Positions 47,001 to 58,010 of a DNA stretch of 64,000 nucleotides are shown in pieces (the stretch's first letter is position 1; the number at the start of each line of letters is the position of its first letter). Origin of the DNA: Hofstenia miamia (Eukaryota > Xenacoelomorpha > Acoela); assembly GCA_004352715.1 (NCBI GenBank), contig SCFE01000097.1, forward strand, positions 1,726,351-1,790,350. Direction: 5' to 3'. Made by a program: the position numbers and the translations under genes. The notes under the pieces were generated by a model. The model saw only the letters and a program-made list of their open reading frames with translations. It ran no database searches and had not been told where the DNA came from.

Positions 47001-50000
47001 CAATTGTATTGTTAAGAAATAACCGAACTCTGAAAACAACATATGATAGAAGACAGACTGTCTTCTCATTCATTTACGTTTTAAAACCTCGCCCGGTGAT
47101 GGGGCTCAAATGCGTTTTAGATCTTTCTGACTACCTGAACTTTGAGTATGAAGATTAATTGAAACTACTTTAAAAAACTAAATATTCATTGAAAATCTTT
47201 AATTTTTCCCAGTACTTTCGGTATAGCAATACACTTTAGTACAAATTTTCAACATTATATTCGAGGGCACCAGGCTGCTTAAAGTTATACAGTACATCTT
47301 TAGATAAAAATAATTCTTTCAAAATTAGATTATTATTTATAAATTAAAGTGAAAATAAAAACATATATTAAACATATCTAAGTCACATTGATGTTTCTTT
47401 TATGTTATTTGTTTACAAACAAGAAGACAAAATTCACAAACATCATTAATTCTTTATTCAATGCCATAATGAAATGAGATAGCATATCTAAGTAACACGG
47501 CTGTATATGTTTCATTCACATCAGAAGAGATAATAAGAAATCTGAAACAAATCCGAAAACTCAATTTCATTTAAATTACAGTTTAGCACGGCATTTTGGT
47601 CATTTGTATTACCATTAAAAATTATGGCACTTAGTCCATGATAAAAAGTAGCAATGAGAACAGTTAAGCTTAAAATTCGTAATGAATTTCGGGGTGGCCT
47701 AAATCCAAAAATCTTCGATCCAGCTTGCGATCAAATTTGCTAGCTAATATCACATATCGCACATTATAAGTTGGTCCCCATTAAAATTATAAATATAAAA
47801 TAAAAATAATATTTTAGTATCTACAATTAATAATAAATGCTAGTCAATACAAAAACCCAATTAAAATATATTTGGAAGTATCTAGTATATCATAGTAACC
47901 TATCTTAGCAGAAAATATTCAAGGCTCAATTATTCAATTCAATTGTTTTTTGAAGTCTTTATGTTCGCTTGTTTAAAGCGATTAAAGCAAAGAGGCGATT
48001 AATATTAGCCCTGTCACTCAACCCTCCTAAAATAAATACGACTACTTAATTGAAGAAGCATCTACCTTAATTTCAAGTAGCTAATCAGCATAACAAAGCG
48101 TCGCGTCCGATTGGCTGAAAGAGATAAANGAAAACTCAATTTCATTTAAATTACAGTTTAGCACGGCATTTTGGTCATTTGTATTACCATTAAAAATTAT
48201 GGCACTTAGTCCATGATAAAAAGTAGCAATGAGAACAGTTAAGCTTAAAATTCGTAATGAATTTCGGGGTGGCCTAAATCCAAAAATCTTCGATCCAGCT
48301 TGCGATCAAATTTGCTAGCTAATATCACATATCGCACATTATAAGTTGGTCCCCATTAAAATTATAAATATAAAATAAAAATAATATTTTAGTATCTACA
48401 ATTAATAATAAATGCTAGTCAATACAAAAACCCAATTAAAATATATTTGGAAGTATCTAGTATATCATAGTAACCTATCTTAGCAGAAAATATTCAAGGC
48501 TCAATTATTCAATTCAATTGTTTTTTGAAGTCTTTATGTTCGCTTGTTTAAAGCGATTAAAGCAAAGAGGCGATTAAGATTAGCCCCGTCACCCAACCCT
48601 CCTAAAATAAATACGACTAATTAATTTAATAAGCATCTACCTTAATTTCAAGTAGCTAATCAGCATAACAAAGCGTCGCGTCCGATTGGCTGAAAGAGAT
48701 AAACAAGATTAACTAATTTAGATTAAAGCTGTAGTCTGTGCTAGGCATAATTGAAATAATTGAACACCTTTGCATGAGCTTTATGGTAACATTTACTCCA
48801 TCAAAAACGTATATAGAATGTCAAACAAAATCAGGCCAAGTTGAACTATAGGGTGTGTCAAAAGTAGCTTGACTTTCCAAATTACAATAACTTTTTATTT
48901 ATATGAAACCAAACAATAATATATATAAATAAACAAACTCTAATAAGGGGAATTACAGATATATTAAAACAAATGTTCAAATATTCCTCAATTCTGGTCA
49001 ATAGTAAGTTCACATCTTGGTATCATATTCTGGACAGCTCGATGTAATTCATCAATGTTAAGTGTTGTATGATCCTCCTTTTTAAATAATCCAGGTTGGT
49101 TGGAATGTACGTATGATATACCCGTGACTTTAGAGTAGATCACAAATAAAAGTCAAGTAGGTGCAGTTCAGGTTATCTAGGAGGCCTTGCATGACCAAAA
49201 CCGTTGCCAATAACACACTCAGCTGTCAACTGAGTGCTGATGAAATCCCTGACTTGTTTGGAGTGTGGTCGCTCACCGTCATGCTGAAAATTAACAGACT
49301 GCATTTGTCGTTTCTGTCTTAGTTGTGGAAACATATGGTCATAAAGCATAATAGTGTAATTATCCTAATTTACTGTACCCGGAAAGAAAAATGGCCTTAG
49401 CACATAATTTGCACTGAATGCCATCCACACACATAATTTTTCAGGGTGTATGCCTTCTGTTATTACTTTCCGTGGGTTCTCAGGCGCCAATATGGTACAA
49501 TTATGATGGTTGACCATTCCATCCATAGTAAAATAGGCCTCATCTGATCAAAGCACGCTATTGAGCAAATTAGCATTAGCTAAAATCCATTGTGCAAATT
49601 CCATTTTTGTAGTATAGTTTTAATATTTCCAGTCTAGTCTCTAAATCCATGTCTAAAGTTAAAATGTAATGAAAAAAAATAAGAAAATGGTTATGCATAA
49701 CATAAATTCCTTTTATATAGTTATAAAATGACGAAATATTTCATCATCTTTTCTGTGATTGGTTGAATTTTTTTAGTTAGTTTAAAAGTCAAGTTACTTT
49801 TGACACACCCTGTATTTACTAATCAAAATGTTTTTAAGAACGATATTTGGAAAAAATTGGGTTTACTCAGATATTCGTAAAATGAAGTAAATATTTGTTG
49901 CATGTTTTTCTTGCAAACTTGTGTGTCATTATAAGTCTTCTGATGCTACTAAATCCCTCCATCGCCATTCATGTGAAAATAATAATAGTTGTATTTAAAA

Positions 50001-52060
50001 GCTATCAACTTCAGGCTTGAGTGATTTGAGACATTTTCTTCATTCCAAACCTTCTATTTATTACCAATGAAGAAAAAAGAAAGTTAAGGGTATGGCTGTT
50101 GTTGATATCTGTTCACTGGATTTTCAATTTGATCACTTGGCATTAAAGTATAAAAATGTTTCATTTACAATTAATTATCAGTTTATTGATGAGAAATTTT
50201 TACTTCGCAGTTGATTCCTATAATCAAGATACAAAGCATGGCGCTAATACGCTGAGAGACTTGCAAGAAAAGATGCTTACCAATCTATGATATTAATCTA
50301 AGTAATTTACGCATTGCCAAGCTCATTTGTATGACCGACAGTGACAGTAAATTGGTTTCGGCTGTTTCAACTCAGTTTGATCGTTTATCTTGCATTGCAC
50401 ATGATATCAATACTATTTGCAAATGTACAAATTCCGATATTACTAACTGTATTAAGTCTGCAAAAAGAATTGTCGCATATTTCTGAAGTTCTACCTTAAA
50501 AGCAAGCTACCTACGAAATTAGTACAGGAAGTTGAAACCAGATGGAATAGTTATTACTACATGCTTCAATCTAGGGACAAAAATTTGTCAATAGTAAAAC
50601 AGTTATTATTGTAGAAAGTTGCACATTTGGAACAACTTCAATATTTGAAACCGGAATTAACTAAATCCTTATTGTCAATTTTAGAACATTTTGTAGAAGC
50701 CACTTTTATTGTTAGCTCTGAAAATTGTCCTACTATTTCTAAGTGTTATCTAGTTCTATTGAAGCTACAAAAAAAAACTTAGAACTGCAAAATAATGATG
50801 ATGGCTGTAACAGTCTGAGGAAGTTATTGTTAGACGGTGTCAAAGAAAAATGTTTAAAAAAATTGTTATCCTACCACTATATTGCCACATTACTTGATCC
50901 ACGGTACCATAAAAAGGTTACTGGGAAAACTAAATATAGCTGAAAAATACATAAGGGAACATTTGAAGGAATTAAACTACGAACCTGGAGTGGCAGATAA
51001 AAAAGATTACGAAACCTCAAATGGAAATTAAAATCGAGGATTCTTAGATGATTCGGATGATGATGGTGACTTATTGACGAATATGAAGCATACCTATCTT
51101 TAATAAACTTAACTTCAATAGATAAATCTAATTTTAATTTATTAGGATTATGGAAGAATAGCTCTTTTAAAAAACTAAAACTGATTGCACGTTATTATCA
51201 CGGGATTTCTGCAACAGAATTGAAGTGTGAACGCACCTTGAGCGATATGGATGCAACCATATCAAAAAAAGAAATAGATTGTCGGCTGAGCATGCTAGTG
51301 AACTAATGGCGATCCGAGCATGCAAAAGGCAAAAGCTTACTTTAAAGGATTTTTTTATGCTTCTCATTTAGAGAATCTTTTCATACATTTGAATTAGAGA
51401 GTTTTTGTACTTTTGATTCAGAGGGTATTTGTTACATTTTTCTATTAATTTTAGTCCTTTGGATAGTTTATTTGCATCGGGCGCACACAGGGCGGGCACG
51501 GGTGGCCCGTTGTTCAGACCGGGAGTATGCTGTAGAACCGGGCACAAGGTGGGCATGGGCAGTAGAAAATGCATGCCCGCAAAACACAAGGGGGCATGTT
51601 GGAATGTGCTCCTCCCGAGAGGTTTTCAAATTCATTTTTTCGCTAAATAAAAAAACTTTCGGGAAAAATTAAAAAATTGTTAAAACGAAGTTGTGAAAAA
51701 TGCATTTTAGGGTCTATTTTTCAACATTTTCGGTACGAGAATCCTGCGCTCGCCCTGGTCTTTCATCATATTTTAACTCGTTGACGAAGCTTTAGCTTAT
51801 CAATAATTCATATTGCAGAATGTAATAAAAATTCAAAGAAGGATTACATTTTATTCGATTCAGCAAAAAGTACTCGAAATTAGAAAGAATTTACGTAAAG
51901 ATCAATTCCCATTAATATTAATGAGAAGTAGCAAACCTGGATGTGACTGGTGGAAAGCCTGCGTCACCGACTGCTGTGCGTTGCTGGGAACATTGTTAGA
52001 GCAGTAGACCAACATAAAAGCTACTCCCAAGATGTATATGTTCAATTCTTTACGTTCCAT
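31197..52060 (-). CDS. MFSD11: MFSD11, UNC93-like major facilitator protein (six exons)
   Basis: Exons 52060-51937, 44158-43955, 40010-39757, 34927-34786, 34256-34092 and 31588-31197 add up to 1281 bases, 426 residues plus stop, with every splice in phase and GT-AG. The protein is a multi-span membrane protein of the UNC93-like branch of the major facilitator superfamily; its substrate is not known. Recognisable MFSD11 blocks are LNIYILGVAFMLVY, DFNLYGYFGLAIG, GTGLLWTAYGHC, SAIFWVMYQ, VYGTSVG, AMIGVGEVLGG and FLLGLGDSCLETQLF. Length is close to the ~450 residues of vertebrate MFSD11; the loop in the middle is shorter. No stop or frameshift is seen, so the gene looks functional. Intron 1 (7.8 kb) hosts piggyBac, mariner and hAT elements, intron 2 a tandem repeat, and intron 3 a transposase scrap and a gap. 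Confidence 0.92.
34092..34256 (-). CDS. MFSD11: MFSD11 exon 5
   Basis: Acceptor is tttag before 34256, phase 1. It encodes VYGTSVGNSLLITNCKQAIG and AMIGVGEVLGGIYAYFLQRF. The donor gtatat follows TTTCAG. Confidence 0.92.
34786..34927 (-). CDS. MFSD11: MFSD11 exon 4
   Basis: Phase 0 acceptor cttttag; the exon begins SASREKFSIQSVVDIAISAF and ends AMGFYTG at the donor gtatga. It covers the cytoplasmic loop and the next span. A shorter, less charged loop than in vertebrates is evident. Confidence 0.88.
34973..35098. repeat. (TA)n tract around a 65-N gap
   Basis: Alternating TA on both sides of Ns at 35003-35067. It lies in MFSD11 intron 3, beside exon 4. Open frames of repeated Tyr-Ile through it are artefacts. 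Confidence 0.95.
35847..36170 (+). pseudogene. possible piggyBac transposase C-terminal fragment
   Basis: The 107-residue open frame ends with a Cys-rich motif: RYTCRRF, then CEKCNVHLCLIKDKNCSKYY. The C-x2-C...LC...C...Y pattern is that of the zinc-binding C-terminus of piggyBac-type transposases. No catalytic part is visible upstream. It lies in intron 3 of MFSD11 on the opposite strand. Confidence 0.5.
36171..39756. other. MFSD11 intron 3, no further gene recognised
   Basis: AT-rich with several short random frames on both strands (for example 36246-36630 and 37595-37989). None shows a family motif. Tracts such as gcgagggggtggcaag near 36704 resemble short GC-rich dispersed pieces near 41711 and 60050. 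Confidence 0.45.
39757..40010 (-). CDS. MFSD11: MFSD11 exon 3
   Basis: Acceptor cctag before 40010, phase 1. It encodes TGLLWTAYGHCFAVSTTPE, SAHSAIFWVMYQCNMIAGN and ITAGLALIGTVVFLFIKIP. It ends in phase 0 at GAC before gtaaga. Confidence 0.93.
40011..41845. other. MFSD11 intron 2, first part, no gene recognised
   Basis: Unassigned AT-rich sequence. A C-rich patch at about 40130-40260 gives a short plus-strand frame without family features. Confidence 0.45.
41846..43283 (+). repeat. three tandem copies of a 430-510 base unit
   Basis: Copies run at about 41846-42358, 42359-42784 and 42785-43283. Each contains gggattcaccRtctccttc and ends with attactggtcctgataccag. The middle copy lacks the first ~85 bases that the others have. 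Copies differ by a few percent. No N separates them, so this tandem array looks real. Small frames (42210-42491, 42638-42820) inside it are not recognised. Confidence 0.85.
43955..44158 (-). CDS. MFSD11: MFSD11 exon 2
   Basis: Acceptor ttttag before 44158, phase 1; the split codon gives Asp, then FNLYGYFGLAIGFLTNAL, TPIIVTSIGTIPSLVIGG and GLFYVFNGLAGVG. The donor gtatta follows one base of the next Gly codon. Confidence 0.93.
44548..45652 (+). repeat. 552-base direct duplication joined by a single N
   Basis: 44548-45099 and 45101-45652 are nearly identical; the largest difference is around ctagtactaagtagg versus ctagccctcagtagg. The N sits just inside the piggyBac left end, so both copies include the TTAA and the first bases of that end. 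Probably unmerged haplotypes. Confidence 0.9.
45631..46502 (-). mobile_element. short piggyBac-type element with TTAA ends
   Basis: The left end TTAA then cactagaacgcccaac and the right end gttgggtgttctagtg then TTAA are inverted repeats with one mismatch in 16 bases. The TTAA duplication is exact (45627-45630, 46503-46506). At 872 bases it is too short for a full transposase and looks internally deleted. It lies in MFSD11 intron 1. Confidence 0.9.
45706..46181 (-). pseudogene. remnant piggyBac transposase (both ends, core missing)
   Basis: A minus-strand frame begins MAERPHKGEGEEVSALVFAN with an acidic, Ser-rich N-terminus (46181), as is usual for piggyBac transposases. After about 85 residues it passes, in another frame, to a short Cys-bearing end with KHFKCSVSGTENCRNNC and KICSCGL (to 45706), as in the zinc-binding tail. 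The catalytic DDD core that should lie between is absent. It cannot encode an active enzyme. Confidence 0.6.
46503..47554. other. MFSD11 intron 1, no gene recognised
   Basis: AT-rich. Nothing coding was seen on either strand. Confidence 0.5.
47555..48703 (+). repeat. 574-base direct duplication joined by a single N
   Basis: 47555-48128 and 48130-48703 are nearly identical AT-rich copies with a few substitutions, for example tcaaccctcc versus cccaaccctcc. The join is the N at 48129. Confidence 0.9.
48849..49812 (-). mobile_element. mariner-type transposon with TA target site
   Basis: TA then tagggtgtgtcaaaagtag at the left and cttttgacacaccctg then TA at the right form inverted repeats of about 28 bases with two or three mismatches. 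At 964 bases it is slightly short for an autonomous copy. It is inserted in MFSD11 intron 1. Confidence 0.85.
48975..49610 (-). pseudogene. mariner-type transposase, C-terminal part, broken
   Basis: The minus strand reads SDEAYFTMDGMVNHHNC with the first catalytic Asp, APENPRKVITEGIHPEKLCV, WMAFSANYVLRPFFFPGTVN, NFQHDGERPHSKQVRDF with the second Asp, and LHLLDFYL with the third acidic position. The N-terminal DNA-binding part is missing. Stops interrupt the frame, so it is inactive. Confidence 0.8.
49900..51370 (+). pseudogene. hAT transposase fossil (ZBED/Ac-like)
   Basis: Plus-strand blocks are in the order of a hAT transposase: a BED-type zinc finger (YKSSDATKSLHRHSCEN, about 49937-49987), SFTINYQFIDEKFLLRS, ICMTDSDSKLVSA...RLSCIAHDINTI (about 50330-50415), ETRWNSYYYMLQSR, IATLLDPRYHKK (near 50881-50920), and the dimerisation end LIARYYHGISATELKCERTL with LSML (51180-51300). 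Several frameshifts and stops make it inactive. It belongs to a different hAT branch from the one at 2810. Confidence 0.8.
51470..51625. other. GC-rich patch after the hAT fossil
   Basis: Unusually GC-rich sequence with gggcgggcacgggtggcccg and related repeats. Such subterminal repeats are common next to hAT ends, so it may be the 3' non-coding part of the element at 49900-51370. The short frames through it are not convincing genes. Confidence 0.4.
51937..52060 (-). CDS. MFSD11: MFSD11 exon 1 with start codon
   Basis: ATG at 52060-52058 opens MERKELNIYILGVAFMLVYC, with the first membrane span, and continues NAQQSVTQAFHQSHP. The donor gtttgc follows CCAG in phase 1 and completes Asp with exon 2. 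The exon lies about 570 bases beyond the hAT fossil. No TATA-like or other promoter signal is clear. Confidence 0.9.
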
Positions 52061-53552
52061 GGCTACAAATACACTTATTGACTTTAAATATTTACTATAA
52101 TATCAAAGTGCTTAAATATAACTTCGAACAAAGTGCAATAACTTAGTTCTTTAAACTGTTTTTTGTTGCAAATTATTATTTCTTTGTTTTTACTTCTATG
52201 GCAGAAATAAGTTTCAGAAATATTTGATTTCTAGAAACCAATCACAATTGCTGTTTAAAACGTTTTCTTTCGAACTAAATAAAACATACTTTTAAAAAAA
52301 AAAGGTTTTTTTATTTTTCTAGGCCCATGCGAGTTGGCATTTTTAGGCTAAATTTATTTTTCTCGTTACGCTAAGCTATACACAACTGTGCTACCCCATA
52401 CAACAGAAATACATGTTAAACTAAGTTTGAGATAAATAGTGAAAGGTCAATGGATTAGGGAAAAATTTAAGAAAAATATATGTCATTCGAGTTGGTTTCG
52501 AGTACTCGAAATGTCGAGTTGAGTTTTGGACTCGAATTCGCAGGCGCCTAGATTTTTCCTAATTACACATCAAAAAAGACAGCAATAAGATTTGAAGCAT
52601 CTAGATAGAAAGGCAAGGTAATGCGAGTCAAAATGAGACAGACAATATATTTTATAATTTACGGTTGTTTGGGGAATTACATTGCTATTTGATTAGTTCT
52701 ACAGGCGACCACTTTGTCTACTTATACGTTTTCGACATCAATCTATGCTGCAAATACTTTTGTATGAGTAAATATGTTAAAAAAAAGTGGTAGTGCTGCA
52801 ACTCCTGTAAAGATTTTCAAGGTTTTAATTATTTTATATTTGCTCTATGTGGATGGGGTACCATTTCCATAAATGTTATATATCAATAAAGGTGGAGATT
52901 GATTAACATTCTCCACTCAGCATACTCAAACTATGAAACAATTCGGATATTTTATATTGTAATTCTTCATCCAATCGCATCCGGAAAATTGTATGAAGCA
53001 CGCGCGCAAAATCCGCAACATTTTAAGGGAATTAAAATGTTCATACCATACGTTATACATGATATACCTATTTGCAGTCAAAAAGTACTGCATTTCATGA
53101 CAGTGAAAAAATCAAACACCGATTGAATTCGTACTTCAATATCATCAGCTGAATGCTCGTATGTAAAACATAAAGAATAAATAGATTAGATAAACAAAAT
53201 TGTATCATGTTTTACTTTAAAATATTAAGCCATATATAGTTCCAAATTCAAATTCAAAAATTAAAAATAAAAATCAAATAAAAAAAAAAGTTAAAATTTT
53301 GCGATGGAAATATCTGACCAATATAAATAGCAGGAACACAATGATAGACTTGGCGTATGCTGAAAACGATTAATGTCAATGTCAAATATTGGTATCTGAA
53401 TTCGCACTAATATATCTAAAAAACATGAAAGTAATTCTGAATCCGAAAAAATTTGAGTTCTTTACAACCAATTCGGATCACAATGTTTTTAGATAAACAC
53501 CCAATCCAGATCCACGCGGATGCGGATAATCCGTAAATCTGCATGCAGTTGT

Positions 53553-53595
<43 letters not shown>

Positions 53596-54410
53596 CATAC
53601 ACTACAAATGGACTCGCTAATCTGAAGACTATATGATCTTATAATGTATCTTATGAAACCATATATTGGAACAGCACGACGTATTACTTAAAAGAATTAC
53701 TAGTGTGCCATTGGTAAGAAATTTCCAAAACTTTTTGTCTATCAAATGATCCACAATCAAATATTAGATAGGCTTAACTCAAATCGAAGTCAATCTTCAC
53801 GACAGACAATAATAAGTTTAGGTTACACTATGCCGAATGCTTCAAGGAAACAATTATATGAACACGTTTTTATTTATGAATAATAGTACTTCTTGGCAGT
53901 TCTTTGATTGAGGTATGTCCTACGTCGTACCCCAATGTCAGATCAACCTATAAGTAGCTTTCACACTTACAATTTTGATCACGACTTATTTGAAATTAAA
54001 AGTTTCATAAAATGACAAAGTCTTATTGAGTTCACACTTAAAACATTGTTCACAAACTTTTTCTTGAGATTATGTCAAATTAAAATTTTCAAAACCATTG
54101 TATTAAATACATATGCAGGTAGGCCCTATTTACATTTTTGAATTTCGAAAGGAATCCGATATAGAAAGTGCAATGATATAAAAACAATACAACATATAAT
54201 CGGGCTGAGATCAGAGATGGGCATGTTTCGAACACTAGACCAAAACACAGCCCAGCCCATTTTAATAATCCGTGTAAGAAAAAATTCTTCAATATAGGGC
54301 ATCTTCGAAATTTATGATAAATTCTATACTCTGAAACTGAAAAACATATGGATTTTTAGAAGAATATAAGATACCTAAAGTAAACCTATAAAATGCAAAT
54401 TATATCTTTA
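52061..54410. other. region upstream of MFSD11, no gene recognised
   Basis: Contains the MFSD11 promoter region, which I cannot define further. A (TA)n tract lies at about 53556-53590. Confidence 0.45.
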
Positions 54411-54459
54411 AACACACACACACACACACATATATATATGTAAATATATATGTGTAAAT

Positions 54460-54491
<32 letters not shown>

Positions 54492-54495
54492 ATGT
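54411..54495. repeat. (CA)n and (TA)n compound microsatellite
   Basis: cacacaca followed by tatatata interspersed with atgtaaatata. Another (TA)n tract is at about 55228-55270. Confidence 0.95.
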
Positions 54496-55225
54496 TTATT
54501 CGTTGAATTGTATGTCACGATTGATAGCAGTGAATTCGACCATTGAATTTCCATTAAATAATGAAATCATGGAAAATTATGAATTCGAAGGCGGAAATTG
54601 CTGTCAAATACTTCCATCGATTAGTCCTTCCATCGTAAATATAACAGCGTCACTTCAATTCATTAAACTGCTTGAATTTATGATTTTTTTTAAAATTTTA
54701 TCAATTAAGAAAAATTAATATTTATCGTATTAATGCCCAAGTGTTGGAATTTCGACAAATTTAATCTGATTAAACAGTCAGTAAAACATATCATTTTAAT
54801 AACCACAACAGAAGTAATGAATGAGTCACCATGCATGATTATATTTGATTTGATGTAGATTTTCCATGTGTAATATTTAAATGTGTGTTATGAGTTCCTT
54901 AAAACAATATCGGTTCTTAATTGGCTAAGCACAATATTAAGGAGTTGGGTATCGTATTAAAACAGCGTATGCACTACATCTATAGATTTCATTATACGAC
55001 TACTAACTTAGTACACTTATTGTAGAGCTAATTAAAAGGAAGTATGAGTATTCATAGGTTTTATGGATTATTCGACACTACATGACCATTCGTGAGAAAT
55101 ATCCATTTTCAAAAAACTAAACCTTCATTAACTTCTTCTCAAAATTACCTCATCTTCAGAAAATTATTTCACAAAGCAACAATTAACAAATTTGTTATAA
55201 ATAATTTAACAGTAAAGTAAATATA

Positions 55226-55273
<48 letters not shown>

Positions 55274-55447
55274 TGAAATGGATTACCCTAAGCATTTTCT
55301 AACAACCGTCCCCCTAATGCGGAAATCGATTTAATTGCTCTTGGGAGTGGCCCTCAGATGTGTGTGCACTCTTGGGAAATCATCGGCAACATCGATAATA
55401 ATGATGAAACATTGTGGCGTCACGCATAATGATAAAAGAAACTTAAT

Positions 55448-55586
55448 TCATTTATTGCGCAGTATCTCCTCGATGTCTGCTTGGCCGTAGATCGGGCACA
55501 CATTATTCATTGTTGGAACTGGCGGAAATTTCAAGTCCGGTAGCTGGCTGGCAACAAATAATACCACCGGCCGTCTTAGTAAATAC
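55448..55586 (-). other. candidate 3' exon of an unknown gene
   Basis: A GC-richer stretch reads on the minus strand RPVVLFVASQLPDLKFPP, MNNVCPIYGQADIEEILRNK then TGA (55450-55448). AATAAA overlaps the last codons. Base composition and the open frame stand out from the surroundings, but no family is recognised and the sequence runs into (TA)n and an N gap upstream. Confidence 0.3.
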
Positions 55587-55602
55587 ACATGTATATATAT
55601 AT

Positions 55603-55859
55603 NNNNNNNNNNNNNNNNNNNNNNNNNNNNNNNNNNNNNNNNNNNNNNNNNNNNNNNNNNNNNNNNNNNNNNNNNNNNNNNNNNNNNNNNNNNNNNNNNN
55701 NNNNNNNNNNNNNNNNNNNNNNNNNNNNNNNNNNNNNNNNNNNNNNNNNNNNNNNNNNNNNNNNNNNNNNNNNNNNNNNNNNNNNNNNNNNNNNNNNNNN
55801 NNNNNNNNNNNNNNNNNNNNNNNNNNNNNNNNNNNNNNNNNNNNNNNNNNNNNNNNNNN
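55603..55859. other. assembly gap (257 N) inside a (TA)n tract
   Basis: N run flanked by alternating TA on both sides. The long frames through it are artefacts. Confidence 0.99.
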
Positions 55860-55871
55860 ATATATATATAT

Positions 55872-58010
55872 GTATGTATCCCCCATTCAAATAATTGAAA
55901 AAATATGTTATAGTTTATCAATATAATAATTACAGAGCTAACCCAAATCCCTACCCTTACATTAACCATACCCCAAACATAATGTAGAAAGAATTTGCAA
56001 ATCCACATTAATATTAGTAAGTTTCAATATAACTTAAAAAAAATTATAATATACTACAATTAATATGCTAATTAGTGGTTCAATCGTTTGTTTACAAAGC
56101 AATTATAAGATTTGGCAATGTCTATTCAATCAACACAGTGCCTTTTCCCTCACATCTTTTCACGCAGTTAAATTGTTTCAAAGCCTTCTTAAAAGGCTTT
56201 GATTTGTTACATAATTCAAAATGAATATGTTTTCATTGAGTCGGCTCTATCATTTCTAAGAACATAATGTAATGTTAGGTTTATGGTTTGGGGTAAGATT
56301 AGGTTTAGGGTAGAATTCACCTTAAAGTTATGATTGTATTTAGGGTTATGTTTTCGGTTAAGGTTATTATTATTATGTTGGTATATATATATATATATAT
56401 ATATATACATTGATAGATTAAAAATATAAAATTTAAAGTAGCTGTATCAATCATTATTATGGTTTATATTGATGTGGCATTTAAACTCACTTAGCATTGA
56501 AAAATAAATAAATATGTAAACAAATCAATATGTAAAATTTTTTGGCTAATGCCAAACATATTTGCTGCTCAAGTAAAATGTGTTAAGCATCTCAACTGAC
56601 ATTTGCTATTGAATGTATTTGCAACCGAAAATGTTCAAAAATATTTTGAATGCCCTTTCCAATATTTTAAAAATAGAGGGGGTAGAACTTCTTAGATTTT
56701 ATCAAATTTCAGAAATTTTCAAGTTTAAATTCGGCAGATTCAATTTTCGTTAGTATAAACAACTTCTGTTAATATTATTAATTGTTCATTAGAATAACTC
56801 AATTTATGGCCAAATTAATTAGATTCCAAAGACATTATGATTCTAATTGTAATGCTATAGTCTGTCAAAACAATTAAATTTCAAAAAATTTCTCCCAAAT
56901 GAAACAAAATTTTCCCTGTTTATTACATAAAACAAGAAATTAATTTTGCCCACTAATCAGCAGTAATTTTACCGGCCTTTCTTGAAATTTCCGAATGGCT
57001 GAAGGCCAGTATATTCAGGCATGCCTGTAGAAATGTGATTGCGTTCCATTCCATTCCATTTCCACAACTATTTTAAAAGCACTTCCATATTTTTCCAGAA
57101 ATGTTCACATCTTTCCATAACTCTTTTAGCTAGCGGTTGGAGTTCTGAAGGACCCAAATTTTATTCGTTTCAGTCCCATTGCATTCTCAATCCCATGATA
57201 TTTTTTATTTTGATCAAATTCAGGTTCTTCCTTTTTGATCCCAGTCCCATGTTGCAGCCGTTGAAATATTGACTGTAATATGACCAGAAATTGTAATTCA
57301 GTTCAGACAAATGCTAGGCCTCAAATGAATTTTGGTTGAAACTGCAAACTTAGACATAATAAAAATGTTGGAATCAATTTGATCCTGACCTCAGCCAAAG
57401 CTATTTCAATGTCATATCTATATTAATTACTTAAATTAATTTCACCTCCAGTCCCGCTAAGAATGTAATTTAAATTAAATAATTTACACATGGAAGCTGG
57501 AATGGCTTTAGCTATACCAGGGTATTGATTTGATTATTTAACCAATGTCATTTGACATTTTGTAGTTGTATTTGCTTTGCTTTGTATGATTCTGACAAAT
57601 TGTGGTTATTTTATGAATATTGTGACTGTTCATAAAATTTTTATCAATGTTCATATAAGTTTAGGGTGTTTTGAAAATTTTCTATAGTGTTGAGAATGTC
57701 TTTTTTTGAAATTGCATTTTTATTAATTTTCATTAAATTTCTATTCCATGAAAAAAACGTGGAAAAAGAAGAACAATTTTTTATTAGTGTAGCAGTTGTA
57801 ACTATTGCATTCAACTATTGCTGATACTACTACAATAATTGCATCATTAACAAATTAATAAACAAAAAATGAAATAACAAAGAAGACAAAGAATAAGGTA
57901 TAGAACAACAAAATGCCAAAGAATAGATATAATACAAAAAATAGATATAATTATGATAGTATTCATCAGACTATTGCTAGTACCTTGGGACATTTCTTGT
58001 GAAAATTGGA
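55872..58010. other. no gene recognised
   Basis: AT-rich with a (TA)n tract at about 56383-56407. The short plus-strand frame 57039-57272 lacks any recognised feature. Confidence 0.45.

Noticed and set aside
51813-52007. 64-residue plus-strand frame with coding-like composition
   Set aside because: The composition comes from MFSD11 exon 1 on the opposite strand.
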